Origin: Lactifluus volemus
Taxonomy: Eukaryota; Basidiomycota; Agaricomycetes; Russulales; Russulaceae
Length of the DNA: 64,000 nucleotides
NCBI GenBank assembly: GCA_022376515.1
Contig: WTXI01000017.1
Coordinates: 558,001-622,000 of the forward strand
Reading direction: 5' to 3'
Below, in pieces: positions 22,192 through 34,686 of this stretch. Each line of letters opens with the position of its first letter. Position 1 is the stretch's first letter. A model generated the notes under the pieces. That model had not been told where the DNA came from and did not search any database. It worked only from the letters and a program-made list of their open reading frames with translations. The translations under genes and the position numbers were made by a program.

Positions 22192-22644
22192 TATCACTTG
22201 TTCAAGCCGATCAAGGCTACTCTTTCATGGCCAGTTCACGGTGCTATTATAGACTTGGACATGAACCATATAAATATATAACGGATTTTTTCGTGTCTTC
22301 TACGCATTATCAACTGTTTACAATTCATTCATTATGAGATTCATAGACCAAGTAGGGAGGCCAAATGCTTTGTAGTCAATGTTTGGTCGTTTTATTCTCT
22401 GTTGGTTCGAGATGAACTTTGTTCTGCGTCCGCGTTATATAGTGTGTATACCTTATCTGACCTAGTTAAATGTCATTCTACTTCGAAACGTTGGGCGTTT
22501 ACCGGTTTACCCGCTACACTGGTAAGCTTATGGTGAATGACCAGGCTATTACGACAAGCATTACCACGACATAGGGCTGCCATCATCACAATCGGAACGA
22601 AGGACTCGTTTTCCAAAGGCTTTTTTTTCACAATAGTTGAAGTG
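22192..22644. other. Intergenic region downstream of the transporter
   Basis: AT-rich stretch with CATATAAATATATAACGG near 22268, which could be a TATA element for the next gene or a 3'-processing signal. An in-frame ATG at 22537 precedes the preferred start of the next gene. Confidence 0.35.
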
Positions 22645-23670
22645 ATGCCCCCGCGTCGTACGACGACTGCATGGGCCTCTCCTCGCGGATCCCTTCCGTC
22701 AGACCGCATTCGCCCTCCTCAGCCACCGCAGCCTGCACCGCCCGCAAAGCCGGACAAGGGAAAGGGAAAAGCCAAAGCGACATTGCGCGATCCTCCCCCA
22801 AGTGCTGCGGTGCGCAAGCTCGACGAGCTACTCGCTGGTCTCCGTTCCAGTTCCTACCAGCTCAAAAACAACGATAACAACAACAAAAATAAAAAGGCAA
22901 CGGCTGTTGATTCAGGGGGTTGCTTCTGCCAGGGTACGTACATACGAAAAATGGTTTATAAGATTCACGGGCATGTCGCTGATATATTGGCTGTGTGTGC
23001 AGCACGCGTTCACGCGTTATCTGAATACACCCCCCTCTGTACCGTCTGCGGTCTCGTCCTCTGTGCACTACACGCCCCATACCGACCCTGCCCTCACTGC
23101 TCGGAACCGCTCCTCGCACCACCAGCGCTCGCCGCGCTCATCACGCAACTCGAAGAACTGCGCTCACATACGCTCGCGGAGGAAGCTGCGGCGCGTGAAC
23201 GAGAAGTGGAAGAACTGCAGCTCAGAGAGGGCGCCTTTCCAGCTTTGAATTCGTCCTCCTCTTCAGCCTTAGCAGTACCTGGCAATGGAACTCCCAACGT
23301 CGTCCTCCCAGTCCCTCAACAACATCGAGTTTTGTCTGTGGATAAGCGCACGAAGCGAGTCAAGGTAGAGTCGTATTCTGCAACTGCGGTGGTGGTGGGG
23401 TCGGTTGGTGAAGGGAATTTAGGAGAGGAAGAGGAGGAGGATTCGAGGGTGGTAGCGCCTCCGCGGGAAGTGGAGTATGTGCGGGTGCGGCGCGGGTCTG
23501 CGACGCGTTGGACGGACTTGAAGGGTGGTGGGGCGGCGGCGGGTGGAGCAAAGTACGTCGCGTCGTCATCGCTGCCCGCTGAACCATCTCGTGGTCAATC
23601 TGAACAAACGAAGGGACGGGGAAAGAAGGGCAAGGTACGGCATACCGTGCCTGGGGCAGCACCTGCATGA
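22645..23670 (+). CDS. TRIP4/Rqt4-type C2HC5 zinc-finger protein
   Basis: The gene contains the zf-C2HC5 domain of activating signal cointegrator 1 (TRIP4) and its yeast counterpart Rqt4, a subunit of the ribosome-quality-control trigger complex. The Cys-rich core is GGCFCQ, interrupted by a 69-nt intron (22934-23002), then YTPLCTVCGLVLC, HAPYRPCPHC and SEPLL. Ahead is a Pro/Lys-rich linker with KGKGKAKA; after it come a charged coiled-coil-like stretch (LEELRSHTLAEEAAARE) and a low-complexity acidic and basic tail ending KGRGKKGKVRH. The chosen start is ATG at 22645 (MPPRRTTTAW); an in-frame ATG at 22537 would add 36 poorly ordered residues. The role in ribosome quality control is inferred from the domain. 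Confidence 0.8.
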   Translation: MPPRRTTTAWASPRGSLPSDRIRPPQPPQPAPPAKPDKGKGKAKATLRDPPPSAAVRKLDELLAGLRSSSYQLKNNDNNNKNKKATAVDSGGCFCQGTYIRKMVYKIHGHVADILAVCAARVHALSEYTPLCTVCGLVLCALHAPYRPCPHCSEPLLAPPALAALITQLEELRSHTLAEEAAAREREVEELQLREGAFPALNSSSSSALAVPGNGTPNVVLPVPQQHRVLSVDKRTKRVKVESYSATAVVVGSVGEGNLGEEEEEDSRVVAPPREVEYVRVRRGSATRWTDLKGGGAAAGGAKYVASSSLPAEPSRGQSEQTKGRGKKGKVRHTVPGAAPA

Positions 23671-24299
23671 AACTGTTTCGTTCAGGATGTTTTTGTTTTT
23701 GTGGTCGCGCTTGCGTTATCATTAATACAGTCAGCGCAGAATAGAGGACAATTTGATCGTTCCGTTGGCATTCCGTTGGTAATGTTGGAAACCGAAAACA
23801 TTTGCATGTCGAGGAGCCGAGCCTGGCAGGCACTTTCAGGTCAGTCACATGTCTAGGTCATACGCCATATTTTAGACTCCGTTTTGGTTGTCTGTTAATG
23901 ACACTCAATGAGCGCTATTTACGTGTGATTCGCGAGATCCTTTTGTAACATTGTAAACTTCGACCCTCGACACAGGCAGGCACAAGGGCAGGCGTGACAA
24001 ACATGCTGTCTTTCATTTCACTAAACAACGTGGTTTCAATCAAAAAGATTGTGAGACAAGCTGGAGTTCAGTGCCCCAGCCAAGTCGATGTCACGGTCGG
24101 GTATCTGGGGCTCCGATGACTAGCTTTCGTCAACATGGCCGCATACCTTCGAACTGAGTTTCTTCAGTTGTCGCCACTGAGACGGGACGGTGTAAAACTG
24201 AGTATGACTGGCGTCATCTTTTGATAAGCATCAATCGTTGACATTCGGAATTCAGCCTGAGGTATGCTGTTGTAGTTTTAACTTGCCAAGCCAGTGGGC
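23671..24299. other. Intergenic region
   Basis: No supportable gene in either strand. It separates the C2HC5 gene from the terpene-synthase relic, and its right end lies close to one inversion breakpoint. Confidence 0.4.
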
Positions 24300-24650
24300 C
24301 TACGATGTTTGATTGGGGACATGTACTCGTACAACATGAGCAGGCTTCGGGGGTATGACGGTCACAACATCGTAACCGTCGTCATGAATGAAAAGGGAGT
24401 GGACCTAGACGGTACACTCAAATGGTTCGAGGAATACCACGGGCAAGTTTTGGCCAAGTTCCAGGCACAGCATCGCAAGCTACCTTCATGAGGCCCTACG
24501 GTCGACGCCGGCGCCAAGGCATTTGTGGAGGGATTGGCTTACTTGATCCGTGGGATAGACTCTTGGTCATTTGAGACGGAGAGATATTTTGGGTCCGAAG
24601 GACCAGAGATCCAGATTGAGAATGAGACTTTGGAATCTTATCCTTCCGAG
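24300..24650 (+). pseudogene. Sesquiterpene synthase, C-terminal half (plus strand)
   Basis: The frame shows the C-terminal part of a basidiomycete class I terpene cyclase: DMYSYNM at the NSE metal-binding region, then DGHNIVTVVMNEKGVDLDG, FEEYHGQVLAKF, and after an in-frame TGA (24489-24491) GLAYLIRGIDSWSFETERYF. The NSE motif is degraded: Gly where the Asn preceding Asp is expected, and Ser where Glu is expected. The stop replaces an aromatic codon in the usual LPS-W/F-G motif. The N-terminal half of the same gene lies on the opposite strand from 24829 rightwards, so this piece has been inverted relative to it. Confidence 0.85.
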
Positions 24651-24828
24651 TCAGAAATCGGTGCTCTGGGTTTATCGCAACCCAAGGGGTCCACGTTCCT
24701 TGTGCGTAAACTGAAAAGGTTGCTCAGCCCAGCTATGCGGGGGCTCCACGCTCACAGCCCATCTGCCAAACCTAGCGTTGGATCACTCTGCGCTAGTGGT
24801 CTAGGTTAGACAAGTGTCCCTGCGTCAG

Positions 24829-25663
24829 TTTAGAGAAACCCGTACATTTGTAAGAACTAGGGACTCCGTGGCGTAGGCGCAGAGCGAGTCCATGGCAGGA
24901 TGTGCTATGACCTCATCCGGAATGTCCAGACTAGCTTCTATAACCGGGTAGGCCGGATATCCAGCGATTGTAAGCCGCCTGAGCTTTAGGTAGTCTTCAA
25001 TGCCTCTGATATTTCCCTTTGCGCGATCGGCAGCCTCATCGGCCACTGCGTACACATACTCTGCAAACGTTTTGATGAACCATTTCTGAGCTGAATAGCT
25101 TAAAACCTTGATGGCACGCAACCAGAATCTGATCGTGATCAATTAGGTATGAAATGCATTCGCCGTGTGAGGCGCAGTAGACATACCGTCGTGTTATCTC
25201 GCCGAGCTTTGGCTCGCCCTGTGGGCGTTCTTTGTGAGGGTTATTGATAGCGTCCATGACCATCTCGGTCTAAACCCGTGCGCCATCACCGTTGGCCTTG
25301 TCGGTGAACTCGTCAAAGATGAAATAGATCACCATGAGATCACAGGCGACGCGAACGCCATCTGCGAATTCTTAAACAAAACACGATCTCAATTGATGTT
25401 GACGCACAGACATTTATCAAGAAATGGGAATACGAGAGCGCCGAGAAGGGCTATGGATCCCATGAGACTCCCCGAAGTTGCTAACAAAAGACGGGTGGCT
25501 TACGGAAGTTACACAGATCAAAGGCTTTTTGGGATTTGGCGTCAAGTACTCCGAAGCTCTGCAACCAAGCGTCGCATTCTTGTTTGACCTCTGTATAGTG
25601 CTCGCTCAGCTTTCGAGGCCAGGGCCATTGAGCAAGAGGGTCAGGGAGATGAATCTTCGACAT
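24829..25663 (-). pseudogene. Sesquiterpene synthase, N-terminal half (minus strand)
   Basis: Reading right to left: MSKIHLPDPLAQWPWPRKL and KSQKAFDLCNF (N-terminal signature), VACDLMVIYFIFDEFTDKAN with the Asp-rich metal-binding motif DEFTD, RPQGEPKLGEITRR, FAEYVYAVADEAADRAKG, GIEDYLKLRR and PDEVIAHP, ending LVLTN at 24829. Frames change at several places. Some changes look like short introns (for example GTAAGC...TTAG after CNF); the stretch around 25400-25480 lacks the expected conserved sequence and seems decayed. The coding sequence stops precisely where the NSE motif should begin, and that part is found inverted at 24318-24640. The enzyme would have cyclised farnesyl diphosphate. Confidence 0.85.
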
Positions 25664-28600
25664 CGCCGTCGGATAAATGTTACTGTTGAGACCCGGTGGG
25701 ACTTCAAGTTGTATGCACGAACGACTGTTGAACCACTAGCACTTATATAGCTGTGCGAGACCATTTTCCTGGTAAAAGACCAGAGTTCGAGACATCTCAA
25801 CCGAGACAGGGCTCTGCCTCCATCTATCTAGTGTCGTCTGTCGTCCTGGGTCTTCATTTCGGGTCGACCGGGATGCATAGATCAGGACTCTCGCGTTGGC
25901 CCGATAAATTCAAAGTACCGGGGTAATGGATTCTTTAGACATAATAGCACTCACCGGGAAGCATGGATCCTGAACTGGGCGGAGATTGCAAGGTGGTTTG
26001 GCATGTTTGCGGCAGCGGGCGGCGGTTCCGAGTCAGCTTTACCGTATGTATGGGCGCAAGAGAAAGGTACCTTGTGCCTTTTTGCGATAACTGACTACAC
26101 AAGAACAAAAGACCACTACAGACTAGGCAGTCAGGTGACTCAAAGCTCAAGAACCCAAAGCAAAATGGCAGATGTCTACAACTCAGACTAGATAGCAAAT
26201 CTTCATGTGCAAAAGTCCAGCAGGTATTTTGCACTATATGAGGGTACAGTAGGACAATGGGATTGAGCAAAAGCGATGAAGAGCAAATTCAAGCTCCGCT
26301 TGATGCGACGTACGCTTAGAAGTCGAAGGTAAAACGATAACTACCACCCTTCGTAACGATGTTGTGACAAACCTGTAGATCTTCCATATTGTCGCGAATA
26401 ACATTTTCTGCCAGTGGTTTAATGGAGACGGAGAATGCGTGAGGGCAACACGGGTGCAGCTCCATGTTCCTGGTGTACTGCCACTGATTCTACGAGTGAA
26501 GACTACTGTATAACCCTTCCGACTTCCATCGCGCCAGCTCGCCCGTTGCCGTATCCTGTTACTGGTAGATCTGCCGCCCTATTGGAACCGGGACACCGAA
26601 ATATAGATCAAGGCACTTCCTCTGCCATGGTCCTCCTAGCATCACACTGATCCATTATACGGCAGTCTATCTATCTCTGCAACATGAGCTTTTGTCCGGG
26701 ACAGATTCGTGTTACGTCTGACGTATGTCGTTGCTTCTTTCCACTCCCTCTCTGTCTCTCAATTGAAAATTATTTGGCATTCGTCTTCTACTACGAGATC
26801 ATTATCGAGACCTTTTTGAAACAACCGGTCGTCAAAATCGCAACAGCCGCACAGGCGCCGCAACTGCTATTAACGACGAGTGCGCGTGCGCGACCTGCGG
26901 TTTTTACCCGAACATCTCTGGATACGGGGACGGGTGCCGCATGGAACGTGTTGCGGGTGATACACGCGGGGACTGGTCGAGAGGAGAACGGCGAGGTCCG
27001 GGACGGTTGGGTCCTTTTTCACCCCGCTGTGCAACGTCGCCGAGCAGGTAGCCACGGGGATCGAACTCGTCTGGAGACGATGGCTCTTCAGATTCTCCAT
27101 ACAAGACTGGGGCTCTTAACAATCTGGTGTGTCTACTGTGATGCCCACCTCCTACTGGTACTAACCCGACATCTCTCTCTGCAATGCCTACGGCCATCAC
27201 CTCTCGTCCTTCTACAAGACCACTTCATGTCCCTACCTGCACATGCGTGTACCCCAAGGCCCCCTCGTGCCATCCCCACCACCGTCTGCCCTTCTCTTTT
27301 TGGTGCTTCTAGAATACGCCACTTCCTGGTCTGGTCGCCCCAACGGCGGACCCTTACAATCTTCCAAGCCCTGCAGCTGCCAGTGATGAGAATGACACAG
27401 ACAGATGAACAGGGTATGATGAGGACACAGATGGTGATGCCATTGTGGCAACAATGACCAGTGATATCATAGACAACTTGGTTTTTTTTTGCCCCATAAT
27501 CTGAGTCTTTTTTTTTACCCCTTATTCCGAGTTCTATTCAATAAAATTTGATTTTTAAAAAAACCTGTTTTCGCATTGATTTTGAAGTTGTTTCACTGGT
27601 AAAAAAAACTCTATTTTATGATTGTTTTTCACCCATTAACCAAGTGATTTAAACTAGCCGGGTTGTCGTTTTCAGTGACAAAACCAACAGGTGATTTGGA
27701 CAGAAAATAACTCATTTGAATCCGGGATTAGGGACAGCAGGGCGGGATGACAGGCGTGGGAAGCATTGCAGTCTTGCAACAAGTACAGCCGAGATAAGCA
27801 CAGACAACGCGACATCATCCCCAACCACTACCTCCTTGGGGCAGCGCCCGCCCCTCCACCAGTGGTGTCAAGTAACCGGATTCAATCTATCGATTTAGAT
27901 GCTTTAGAATCCGAAATATCGGGTAATTAAAACCCGTTCTGGAGTGCACACGCCGCATGTGCACTAGTACCTGGTGCCAAAATGAATTCCCACACCGTAG
28001 TCTGGTACAGAAGGCTGCGGGCCATACAGTATACCTTCGGATGGAACCATAGCTCCCACTGACATCCACTCGGTCAGGCGTGTACAGATAAGGTGACCGA
28101 ATCATGGTTCGAATCGATATGGCATCATCTCAGAGCCCGAGGATTTGATACACCTTCCAGGCCCCAGCTCCTCCACAAGGCCGCACGTCACAGAACCAGT
28201 ATTATTGTATGGTAACCCTTACAATACCTTCCGCATATGCGTGTGCTGCATTTTCACAAGCAAGGTAATGGCCCAAATACTAAGCATCGTCTTTCTCTAC
28301 TTGTTCACCCATGGTACGACTGGCTATCACGCTATCGATTAAGCCGCCATAATTGCCAACGTTGCCGGTGCAAGTATCAAGTAGAATGAAATAAATTTGA
28401 GGAATAACAAAAGCGTCACACGTATCAAGTCTTCGTCACTACTACTATTATAGCCCTGTAGTAGTGTCCTCTCGAACTGTGTCTACTTCCACGAATCCCA
28501 TTGTCTTTGTTCTGGGCCTGAGGGTCCGTGTCGTTAGTCGTCAATTGATCGATCAATCAGTCAGTCATTCATCAGTACTGCATCAGTCCTCTCGACTGTG

Positions 28601-29208
28601 CCTGCTTCCGCCAAAGTCGGATTTATCTTAATTCTACCTTTTGGCTCTCCTATTTGTGAGGCTGCGAGGTATGGTATGATAGGTACCTGTGCCTGACCTT
28701 GCTTAGCGGACTTTGAATTAAGCCATTTCAGCCCGCGTGACGGTAGCATGACGTTGACGAAGAAGCGGTACAGTAGGTTGTCCGCTCCACCCCTAGTTTT
28801 TTCGACCTTTTCTTCCCAGCGGGTCATTCCGTCAAGAGATCTGCAAATAGTCCCCTGGGATTGGTCACCTGAATGAAGAATGTCTGCTGCCTCCTCCCTA
28901 GCTCAGGTTAAAGCATCTCGCCTGGAATTCAATTTGAAATCAACTCGAGCTTTGGACAGAACGACTCTGCACTAAAAAATCTCCGGGATCCGGGATCCTT
29001 GATCGCCAATCATTAACAAATATCTGTGACCTACAAGCATCCTTGCCGTTCCGTTAGTATTAACGTGGGTAAGTCAAGTCATAGATGGTGGTATTTTGGC
29101 ACCCACTTGCAAGGCTTATAAGCAACGCGGAACTACTTTTTTTCATGGCATTGACCATTGTCCCACTGGCACATCCTTGACGAAGGCAGCTTTCTTGAGA
29201 GAAAAATC
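25664..29208. other. Long region without a supportable gene
   Basis: A 257-codon open frame at 26684-27457 (+) has no recognisable domain and other frames are equally open, so it is not called. T-runs and an AATAAA (27540-27546) lie at 27480-27610. A duplicated CCTCTCGA-CTGTG-CT-CTTCC block occurs at about 28470 and 28585. No RNA gene was recognised. Confidence 0.45.
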
Positions 29209-29955
29209 ATGTCCCCCCCTTTTTTTTTCCCGGATCCCTACCCTTCGTTTTACCCAGTCCCCTTCCCCTTGATCTCTCCAGATCCTTCCGTTCGTTTTCC
29301 CAGGTTTTTTTTTAATTATCCCTTTCCTTCTGATACCTCCACCAATGGTCCCCCTCCTGCTGGGACAGGATCCCAGGGGTGGGAGTCGAACACCAACCTC
29401 ATCTCTACATTGCCTACCGTGACCGAAGTATACTCCAATCCTGGCGTTACAACCCCGCCTGTACACCATGGTGAGTCACATCAATCTCAATCTCAATCGA
29501 TGATCCACACTCACAACACACCTCGGCAGCATCCCATGTTGTGTTAAACCAGCGCCCCGTATCCCATTCGAAGAAGCTCAGGCCTAAGTGCCTCATCTGT
29601 GGGAAAGAATATCATGCCAAAAAGGCGCTAAATCGCCACATGAATGATCGTCATTCGGAGGAGGAGGAGAAATGCCCACTCCCTGGCTGTCCTTTTAAAT
29701 GTTTTGGGCGGCGTAAACTGGTCCGTCATCGTGTGAGTCCGAGTCCCAATCCACTTTCATATTCATCTCCTTACCGAGATCTCTACTCGTACAGCAAGCT
29801 CAGCATAGCTCTGGCCCTTGAACCCGCGCCCTCTTCCCTGCCTCGGACTTTCTTGTTAACTCGTAAATGTGGTTTGCTATGTGACGTTGTACTCTTACCT
29901 TCCACACGCTTCACAGCCAGGCGTCCATCAGCTTGAGTGTACGGAGCCCTACTGA
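29209..29955 (+). CDS. Small C2H2 zinc-finger protein
   Basis: Three exons (29209-29470, 29530-29732, 29917-29955) join in phase to about 167 residues. The N-terminal 90 residues are Pro/Phe-rich and low complexity (MSPPFFFPDPYPSFYPV). Two tandem fingers follow: CLICGKEYHAKKALNRHMNDRH (C-x2-C-x12-H-x4-H), then a second starting CPLPGC. The second finger is completed only after the 184-nt intron, where HRPGVH supplies both His residues (C-x4-C-x12-H-x4-H). The perfect spacing across the junction supports the model. It is likely a nucleic-acid-binding protein; its target is unknown. The fingers at the C-terminus and the disordered N-terminus resemble many fungal orphan regulators. The start is the first ATG in frame; an upstream TTG is not used. 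Confidence 0.72.
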
Positions 29956-30285
29956 CGTATGAAGTACTATATGTACATCTTTCTTTGCTGGCAGAGAATG
30001 AGATGATTGGTTTCCCCGGTTAAAAACTTCTCCAATATCCGAGTGAGGTCCATCCTGTCGTATTTTGTGGAAGAGCAGGTGGTGTCATGTGTGAAAGTAC
30101 TCACCCAGTGGGGAAGTGTGAATGTGGATGCAGCTTTGGCGACAAATTGTGTTACGGGAACACGTAGCCCGCGGAATTGGTACTTCTCTCCAAGTTTGTA
30201 CCGTTCATCATCGGGTTCGGGTTCGGCGTAAGCCAGCTTGAGGTGTGCTCAGAGAGTGGACAAGGATCGCACTTTGCTCGAAAGG

Positions 30286-30837
30286 TTTTTTTTTTGAATC
30301 AGCATTTGTAACTTTGAAAGTGCAGCATGTATACAAAAAACAACGACGCGCTCGCCACTCGGTCACCAAAGATAACTAACTGACAGCGACCTGGGTGGCG
30401 GGGGGAAAGATGAATGTGGCAAAGTGTGGGTGTGTGGGGGGTATGAGGGAGCGGGGGGCGATTGCCCCCCGTGGTCTTCCGGGGGGGGGGGTCTAATACA
30501 TGCTCAATGAACTCCACGAGGGCCTTGCCTCCTGCTGAGGTCCTAAAGATGTTGATGGCGAGGTCGGCGGTCACTCGTCTGAGGAATCGATCTCGTGCTT
30601 CTCTAAAGAGATGGCATTCGAGGATGACGTGGGTCGGGGTCCGCGGTCTATGCGACCGCACTGACAGTCGTGGGGGTCAGGTGCACGTGGTCGGTGTGTC
30701 TCGCGTTGTACTCGCCCGTGAAGGCGTGCTCGGTATGTTCGAGGTGGGAGGTCTGGTGGAATGTGGTTAGGTGAGGACGGATGGGATAGATTGTTACAGA
30801 CAGTTTGTGCTGAAGCCGGGCTCGGGGTCCAGAGCAC
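30286..30837 (-). mobile_element. 5'-truncated LINE fragment with poly(A) end
   Basis: Minus-strand frames show the LINE C-terminal pattern: DPHDCQCG, then after a frameshift THVILECHLFREARDRF and a terminal helix (GGKALVEFIEHVLDPPPR). A T10 run at 30286-30295 on the plus strand is the poly(A) tail of the minus-strand element. No target duplication could be assigned. Frames further right (30.9-31.6 kb) may be upstream LINE sequence but were not recognisable. Confidence 0.65.
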
Positions 30838-33800
30838 TCAGCCGTGGTCCTCCGGCGGTGAGTCTCCGAGTCACTCGCCTCCTCTGTCGCACGCAGTCTT
30901 GCGACTCCTCGATAATTAAAACGAGGGGGAGCCTAATTTTGTGCTGAAGACGGTGTTGGTGGAGAGGGTGGGTGAGAGGTGGGGTGTCGCTCGCGGACTG
31001 CGTAGAAGAAGGGCATCTGATGATAATATGAGTGAATGGAGAGGAGGTTGAGCTGTACTGGAAACCAGGGGCACATAGACCGTGGCATGCTTAGCGTTTC
31101 CTGATGGAAGCATGTTGAGCAGGGACGGATAGCGGGACAGAAAACTGGCGCCCGCAATGGTCGGACAAGAGGGCCAGGGGCTGGCCGGTTGGTAGTTGGT
31201 GTAGGGAGCAGTGGACAGGAACACGACGAGCATTGTATTGTAACTGGGGGATAGTTGGTGCGATGGTGCGATGGGCAGCGCGAGCAGTGGTAACAACGGA
31301 GTCGGGTTCCTATCAAAAGGCTATGGCTGTTTTGGTATCGGCGACGACGAGGTCTACAACGGCCCGAGTGGTCTATGGTGTACAACAGAAAAAGGCCTGT
31401 GTGAGTGGGCCACGGATCATTTCAGCTGCGGCGATGACAAGTCGCTGTGCCGAAGGCGGCGTCCCTGGATGTGGCGCTGATCCGACGACTGTGGCCGGGT
31501 TCGGTGGTCTACTTGCTAATCCTGCCTATACACAACGCATGCGCCAGCGCACTTCCAGCGCACGTTGGACCGACTTCAAGTTGGGCAGAATTGGGGACAA
31601 ATCCTTGGCGGTAGACAGTTATGAGGCCGAACTTGAAGGGCTGTGGTGTCCGTGAGAAATCGTCTTAGCCCACCGTTCTGTTCTGTTCCTTTGCATGGAT
31701 CGTCCTTGACAGTTAGTTGGTCACCAGGTAAAGGGCAGCGCCTCCAAGGGGGATTGTCCTGGAAGGGAGGAATCCCGCGTCCGCAGGCACCAGCCTCTTG
31801 AGACGGCATATCCATGTGTCCAGCATCGGGCATAAGTGGGAGATGTGAGGGGTATGCCACTACTTCACTGTACACAGAGGAGCCTGATATATGGTGGGTG
31901 TGTGTGGACAAGGTAGTGGTGAGTTGATGAAAGGGTTCGCGCGGGGCGGTGCGAAAGCCCTGACGATGATTCCTACAGTGACGTTTTGCACCGCCTGTAA
32001 GGCCTTGACGTAGCGTTTCTGATCCAGGAACACGTTTTGGGTGTCATATGTTGGGGAATGTGCACAGAAGTTGAAGCCAAGGCCCGGGCACTGGCATCAG
32101 GGAAATTATCGCTGGATCCATTACTGGAAGTCTGTGCGGTACCGCACTTTCCTGCCAGTCATACAAGCTGGGCGACTGAGACCACGGACAACACGAAGGT
32201 GCAAGCGAAAAGCTAGAAATGCATCACAATGATGTGACTGGTTCTTATGAGACGAGGCCGAGCACTGAGTTTGAAGATCGACAATTGAAATAGTACATTT
32301 TGGGCACAAGCACTTCGTAGCATCTTTCCCACCACACCACCCCCAAACGCCGCGTCTATGTTCTAGAAATGGCAAAGCAACAAAGGAGGCTATTCTGGGA
32401 TGGACATACTATTGTATGCCGGTTGCAACAAAGTGTCATGATTATCGTGTGGCATTGCTAGCGCCCGTCGATCATTAGCTAGTTGAGACTCCGACTCGGA
32501 GTCTGAGCGCTATCACTCGGGGTCACACAACCACCTTGTTCGTCATATGGACTGCCCCTCTCTGGCTGGCCTGGAAATTGAAGTGACCTTTCTACTACCC
32601 GATTGCTGTATCCTTCTCTCTCAATAGATCTAATCTAATCTCAATCGCGCCTATTCTAGCACTGTAACTGAGCTGTCACTGTCTCCTGTGTCTAGTAAAC
32701 CAGGGGTTTGAGAAGTAGCTTCGAGATACCACCGCATCGTGAGCGTGTCGCTTCAAGTCGACGATGCAAAGCACGATACGCTCGCGACCACGATGTAGGA
32801 AATTTGGCATGTGCTACATATTGGTCCTTACATTGAACTAGCTGATTTCGAGCACCGTTTTGCGATATCGTGAGAACTTCCATGATACTGTCTGCGATTC
32901 CCTGCCCTACTCTACCAGGCAACACTCAAAATTAGCTCATAATTCTTTGGCATGTTTCAGGTGAGCGGTTTTGCTTGTGTCTCTGTTCTTGTATCTAACA
33001 CCCCCGTCCTCCAGTTATTCGATTTCCTGAGTCATTGTCAACGTATATCACTTGGTCCCTCACTGGCAGTCCCAGCAAGTCAGAACGCTATCTTTTCAAC
33101 CTGACGAAGACAAATAAAGCCGAGTTGAGATAGCTGTGTCAGACCAGATTCCATCCCGATGGTTGGGGTGTAACCAAAGCGCTGCGAGCTTGCACCGACG
33201 ACGATGGGGGATCCTGGTTCGCTTGGTTTGTGAAGGTGAGCTTTCAGTTGGAGGAGGCAGTTTTGGTGGTGAAAGTTGAGGTTGAGGAAGCAAGTTCAAG
33301 TTGCTTCCAGGCTGGAGGAAGTGACATGCTAGCTTTCAATCGAATCGATAGTGGTGGTAATTATTTAAAGAAAATGAAGGGTATTTTTATGAAGAGACGA
33401 TGCCAGTGCTTCCGCGCTCTCCGTCCTCTGTGCCGAGTCCACGTACTCCGAGTCATCCATCTGATGATCGTCCATTCATCTCAACCGTCTCAACTTGAAG
33501 AACAAACTCAGCCGTGAGTATTCCTCTTCCGAGGTTGCCTGCATCGACGATTACGCCAGCAGCTAGTCCAAGTGTCAACAGTACCAATCCTCTTGACTGT
33601 ACTCCACTCTGCGAGACACCTGAGCATCATTACAGATAACGTTAACCATCTTCTCCAGTATCTTCATGGCTTTAGGCCAGGGGGCATCAAACAACGCAGC
33701 GAGTTGAACTTCGAACTGAACTTTGCGATCTCGCCTATTACACCCGTGGCCCTGAGTCGTGGGAAGGAGGCGCCTGAAGTAGTCGTTGTATCTCAGGCTT

Positions 33801-34686
33801 GGCGTGAGGGGGCTCCCTCAGAAGGTCTCCACTTGTGGCTGAGAGGCAAGCCTGCGACGCGTTCCGATTCCGTTGACGCCCCTCCACGTGCTCTCCGAGT
33901 ACTTTAAGTTCTAGTATATCATTTTTGTTGTCTCATCACTTGGATGACCTCTGCTTGATTCGTTGGCAGTACTAACCCGGATTTCATTCAATTGATGGTA
34001 TCCACAGAGATTTACTAAATCGATAACAAATTATGAGTGATACGTTAGTACCATTGACATAGCTAGTCTACTTTGTATATATACGTTGCGGCAAGTCTCG
34101 TCCCCTCCAATTGAAGCAAGGTTTGAGCCGACATCGTCGGCATTTCCAGTTCAGATTTGGCAACAGGTTTGGGGTCTGGGCTGAGACTTGGGCTTTGCGA
34201 GTTCTCGAATGCATATACCCAAGCCTTCTCGGCTTCCAAGGCCTGTAATGTTGTCATAGCCGGAGCTGATCCCGTGAAGGGGCTAGAAGGAATAAAGGTA
34301 TCAGAGTCCAGATTTGTGCCAAGAAAGTGCGATGTGTCCATAGATACGGCCCATTATCATGATGCCATGCTAGCGCTCGTTTTGAATACACGGTCAACGT
34401 TTCGTTATATTAGGTGAATCAAACGTAAGATATGACGCCCGCTTATTGTAATGATGTTCCAGCCTCAGCTCATGAAAGACGTCTGAACCTTGTTCAAGTT
34501 GTCAGATTCCAGGGCCTAGATTTGTCTTGTCCACCAGGCCAAAACTCCATCAGTCGCCGAGTATTTACTCAAGATGGCGAATAACGGGCCGGATTTGTTC
34601 ACGACTTTTTGGTCAACATTCCGACATTCAGTCGGCCACTGCCTGATGATCTCCACCATGCCCGAGTTCTTTCCCCGACATCCATC
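30838..34686. other. Long region without a supportable gene
   Basis: Open frames at 31233-31655 (+) and 30916-31385 (-) overlap each other and lack domains. A perfect 9-bp inverted repeat (AGACTCCGA / TCGGAGTCT) lies near 32489-32507 and an 8-bp-stem hairpin near 33288-33312. No RNA gene was recognised. Confidence 0.45.

Noticed and set aside
26684..27457. 257-codon plus-strand frame as a gene
   Set aside because: No recognisable domain, improbable composition, and antisense and alternative frames are also open.
31233..31655. 140-codon plus-strand frame
   Set aside because: Overlaps minus-strand frames of similar length in GC-rich sequence, no motif; probably near old LINE DNA.
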